From Clostridia bacterium (GTDB lineage: Bacteria; Bacillota; Clostridia; Oscillospirales; CAG-272), in the NCBI GenBank assembly GCA_017395715.1, contig JAFQNZ010000314.1, positions 1-6,760 on the forward strand: a stretch of 6,760 bases of DNA, in the 5' to 3' direction. The notes under the pieces are model-generated. The model was not told the DNA's origin, ran no database searches, and saw only the letters and a list, made by a program, of their open reading frames with translations. Position numbers and translations under genes: made by a program. Shown here in pieces: positions 5,196 to 6,760 of this stretch. Within the stretch, counting starts at the first letter, position 1. Each line of letters opens with the position of its first letter.

Positions 5196-6760
5196 GACTT
5201 TTTCTTGCGGCTTGCCAAGGAAGACAGGAGGTATTTCGCGCCAACTGCCGTACTGTTGCCGGGATTGTAGAAGAAATCCGCCATCGTTTCGGTGATCTGC
5301 ACCTTGTACTCCTCTTCTTTGGCGAACAGCGTATCCACTGTTTCAGCCACCTTGTCAAGCTCGTCCATGTTAAGAGAAATACCCATTTTATCGCGCAGAG
5401 AGATCTCAACCGGCACGCAATCGATCTTTTCCCAGTTGGGGTTCAGGCATTTCAGCTTGGTGTTGATAAAGAGTGCGGGGCGCTTGGTCGCAATGCAGAA
5501 TTCATAGGAAATACCCGACCAGTCGGTAATCAGAAGATCGGAAGCGTAGGTCGAACGGCTGACAGAAAAATCAAGTTCAAACGAAAGCTTGTCGCCCACC
5601 TTGTCGGCGTACTTTTCCACAATGGCGTTCAGTTTTGCGCCAAAACGCTTGGCATATTCGGGGTGAGGACGTACTGTAATATGGTGCTTGTCCGAGTACA
5701 GCTGTTCAATCAGCTTGTCAAGGCAAGAATCCATCAGGTTGTCTTCATTCCACGAGGGTGCAATCAGAATTTCCTTTTTGCGTGTGGGATCAAAAGGACG
5801 CTTTGCTCTTTCTTCATTTTCCTTTTCGCCTGCTGCCACAAGGCTGTCGGCATAGGGGAAGCCAAATTCCACAAGCGTTTTTTCGGGCAGCTCATAGACT
5901 CTCTCGGTTGCTCTTACCTCACGCTTCACGTGAGGTCCTGTGCAGAACACCGTATCAAACGCATCGAGCGCGCCTTCGCGAAGACCCATGTGCACGCTCA
6001 TCGGGTCATGCGGCAGATAAACATACTCAATGTCTTTCTTCATGAGCGAACGCTTGAGATAGAATTTATCAAGGTCAGGCGTTGTCATGAGCATCATATC
6101 GCATTCAAGCTTGAGCATCAAAGGAATCAATTTCTTAAGACCAATGTAATAAGGCTTGATGTGGGGATTCTCTTTGGCGATCTCAAAGATCACGTCATTC
6201 GGGTCATTGGTGATATAGTGAATGGTCAGATTGCTGCGGCTCAGCAGCTCCTCCATCACACCTTCAAAATACTTGTAGAAACCACTCTTTTCGGAATAGA
6301 CAACAACATGCTTGTTGACAATATGGAAAAAGCGCTTGTAATCTGCCTTTTCACGGGCGATTTCTTCCTTGGAGCGTTCCTTTTTACCGCCGTCAAGGGA
6401 TGCAATTTCATCAAGAGCGCGACGGCTTTCTTCAAGCTTTTCGTAATCCACGTACTTCTTTGGGTTGATCCACCAATTAAGCAGATACATAATGGCAATC
6501 GCAAACAAGTTGCTGGCGATCCAATAGATCACCGTACCCGTGGGCACGAAGAAACCGAGGTAAAGCGAAATACCCACCGAAACTGCCATCAGACCGTACT
6601 GATTCAGCTTGCCCTGCTCGTGCTGAATGACATTCGACATATTCTGTGTCCAGCTGAGAAGGAAGGAAGAAAGTGCTGCCAAAATCGGCATTAACAGGTA
6701 AACACCCATTTCGTCAGAAGGCACCACCGAAAGACCAAGTCCCATAAAGCTTAAATTGAA
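5192..6760 (-). CDS. YidC/Oxa1-type insertase fused to CDP-glycerol glycerophosphotransferase (5'-partial)
   Basis: The reading frame is open to the window edge. Five in-frame codons precede the Met at 6745, there is no ribosome site before it, and FNLSFMGLGLSVVPS reads as YidC sequence, so the true start lies outside. Residues are numbered from that Met. Residues 14-98 match the C-terminal third of YidC/Oxa1: a helix at 16-32, helices at about 51-67 and 70-91, and the FVPTGTVIYWIASNL signature (66-80). A charged, helix-prone linker spans 99-140. Residues 145-515 form a GT-B-type glycerophosphotransferase of the TagF/TagB family (PF04464 type), with LPHDP (His246), APSWNEDN (329-336), VRPHPEY (His361) and SDLLITDWSGISYEF (402-416). 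His246 and His361 probably correspond to the two catalytic histidines of TagF. YidC ends in the cytoplasm, so the transferase would face CDP-glycerol there. Acceptor and product are unknown. Confidence 0.85.
   Translation of the reverse strand, partial: FNLSFMGLGLSVVPSDEMGVYLLMPILAALSSFLLSWTQNMSNVIQHEQGKLNQYGLMAVSVGISLYLGFFVPTGTVIYWIASNLFAIAIMYLLNWWINPKKYVDYEKLEESRRALDEIASLDGGKKERSKEEIAREKADYKRFFHIVNKHVVVYSEKSGFYKYFEGVMEELLSRSNLTIHYITNDPNDVIFEIAKENPHIKPYYIGLKKLIPLMLKLECDMMLMTTPDLDKFYLKRSLMKKDIEYVYLPHDPMSVHMGLREGALDAFDTVFCTGPHVKREVRATERVYELPEKTLVEFGFPYADSLVAAGEKENEERAKRPFDPTRKKEILIAPSWNEDNLMDSCLDKLIEQLYSDKHHITVRPHPEYAKRFGAKLNAIVEKYADKVGDKLSFELDFSVSRSTYASDLLITDWSGISYEFCIATKRPALFINTKLKCLNPNWEKIDCVPVEISLRDKMGISLNMDELDKVAETVDTLFAKEEEYKVQITETMADFFYNPGNSTAVGAKYLLSSLASRKKKS

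Noticed and set aside
5189..6694. A 501-codon plus-strand frame across the insertase-transferase gene
   Set aside because: It is the mirror of a frame with clear YidC and glycerophosphotransferase motifs, and has no family signal of its own.

Overview
The window reads as a chromosomal segment from a Gram-positive (monoderm) anaerobe of the class Clostridia, plausibly Oscillospiraceae/Ruminococcaceae-like. Three things suggest this: a sodium-pumping oxaloacetate decarboxylase with a stand-alone biotin carrier, a teichoic-acid-type glycerophosphotransferase domain, and strong AAGGAG-type ribosome binding sites. The taxonomic call is an inference from gene content and style. I see no mobile elements, CRISPR arrays, tRNA or rRNA genes, and no intergenic gap longer than about 180 bases.

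Layout from left to right. One plus-strand gene (14-448) encodes a small, helical, probably ferritin-like protein of unknown role. It converges on a minus-strand block and shares a compact bidirectional terminator (452-477) with it. Positions 482-3850 hold a four-gene minus-strand operon read in the order oadG, biotin carrier, oadB, oadA. It is preceded by a good promoter (3918-3946) and encodes a complete membrane-bound oxaloacetate decarboxylase Na+ pump. Upstream of that promoter lies birA (4029-4808, minus), a biotin protein ligase without a DNA-binding domain and with its own terminator. Next come a 72-residue single-pass membrane protein (4891-5109, minus) with a terminator of its own, and a promoter (5166-5195) whose spacer holds a perfect inverted repeat. 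The right end (5192-6760, minus) is the 3' part of a large gene that runs off the window. Its product joins the C-terminal membrane segments of a YidC/Oxa1 insertase to a complete CDP-glycerol glycerophosphotransferase (TagF/TagB-like) domain.

How the genes work together. BirA would attach biotin to Lys84 of the carrier protein. The carrier takes CO2 from oxaloacetate on OadA to OadB, where decarboxylation drives Na+ out of the cell; OadG anchors and assembles the complex. The ligase and its likely substrate are therefore neighbours, though in separate transcription units. The right-hand module concerns the cell envelope. The insertase-transferase fusion is the most unusual item here, followed by the dyad-containing promoter that overlaps its stop codon, the altered glycine-rich loop in BirA, and the lack of room for a birA promoter.
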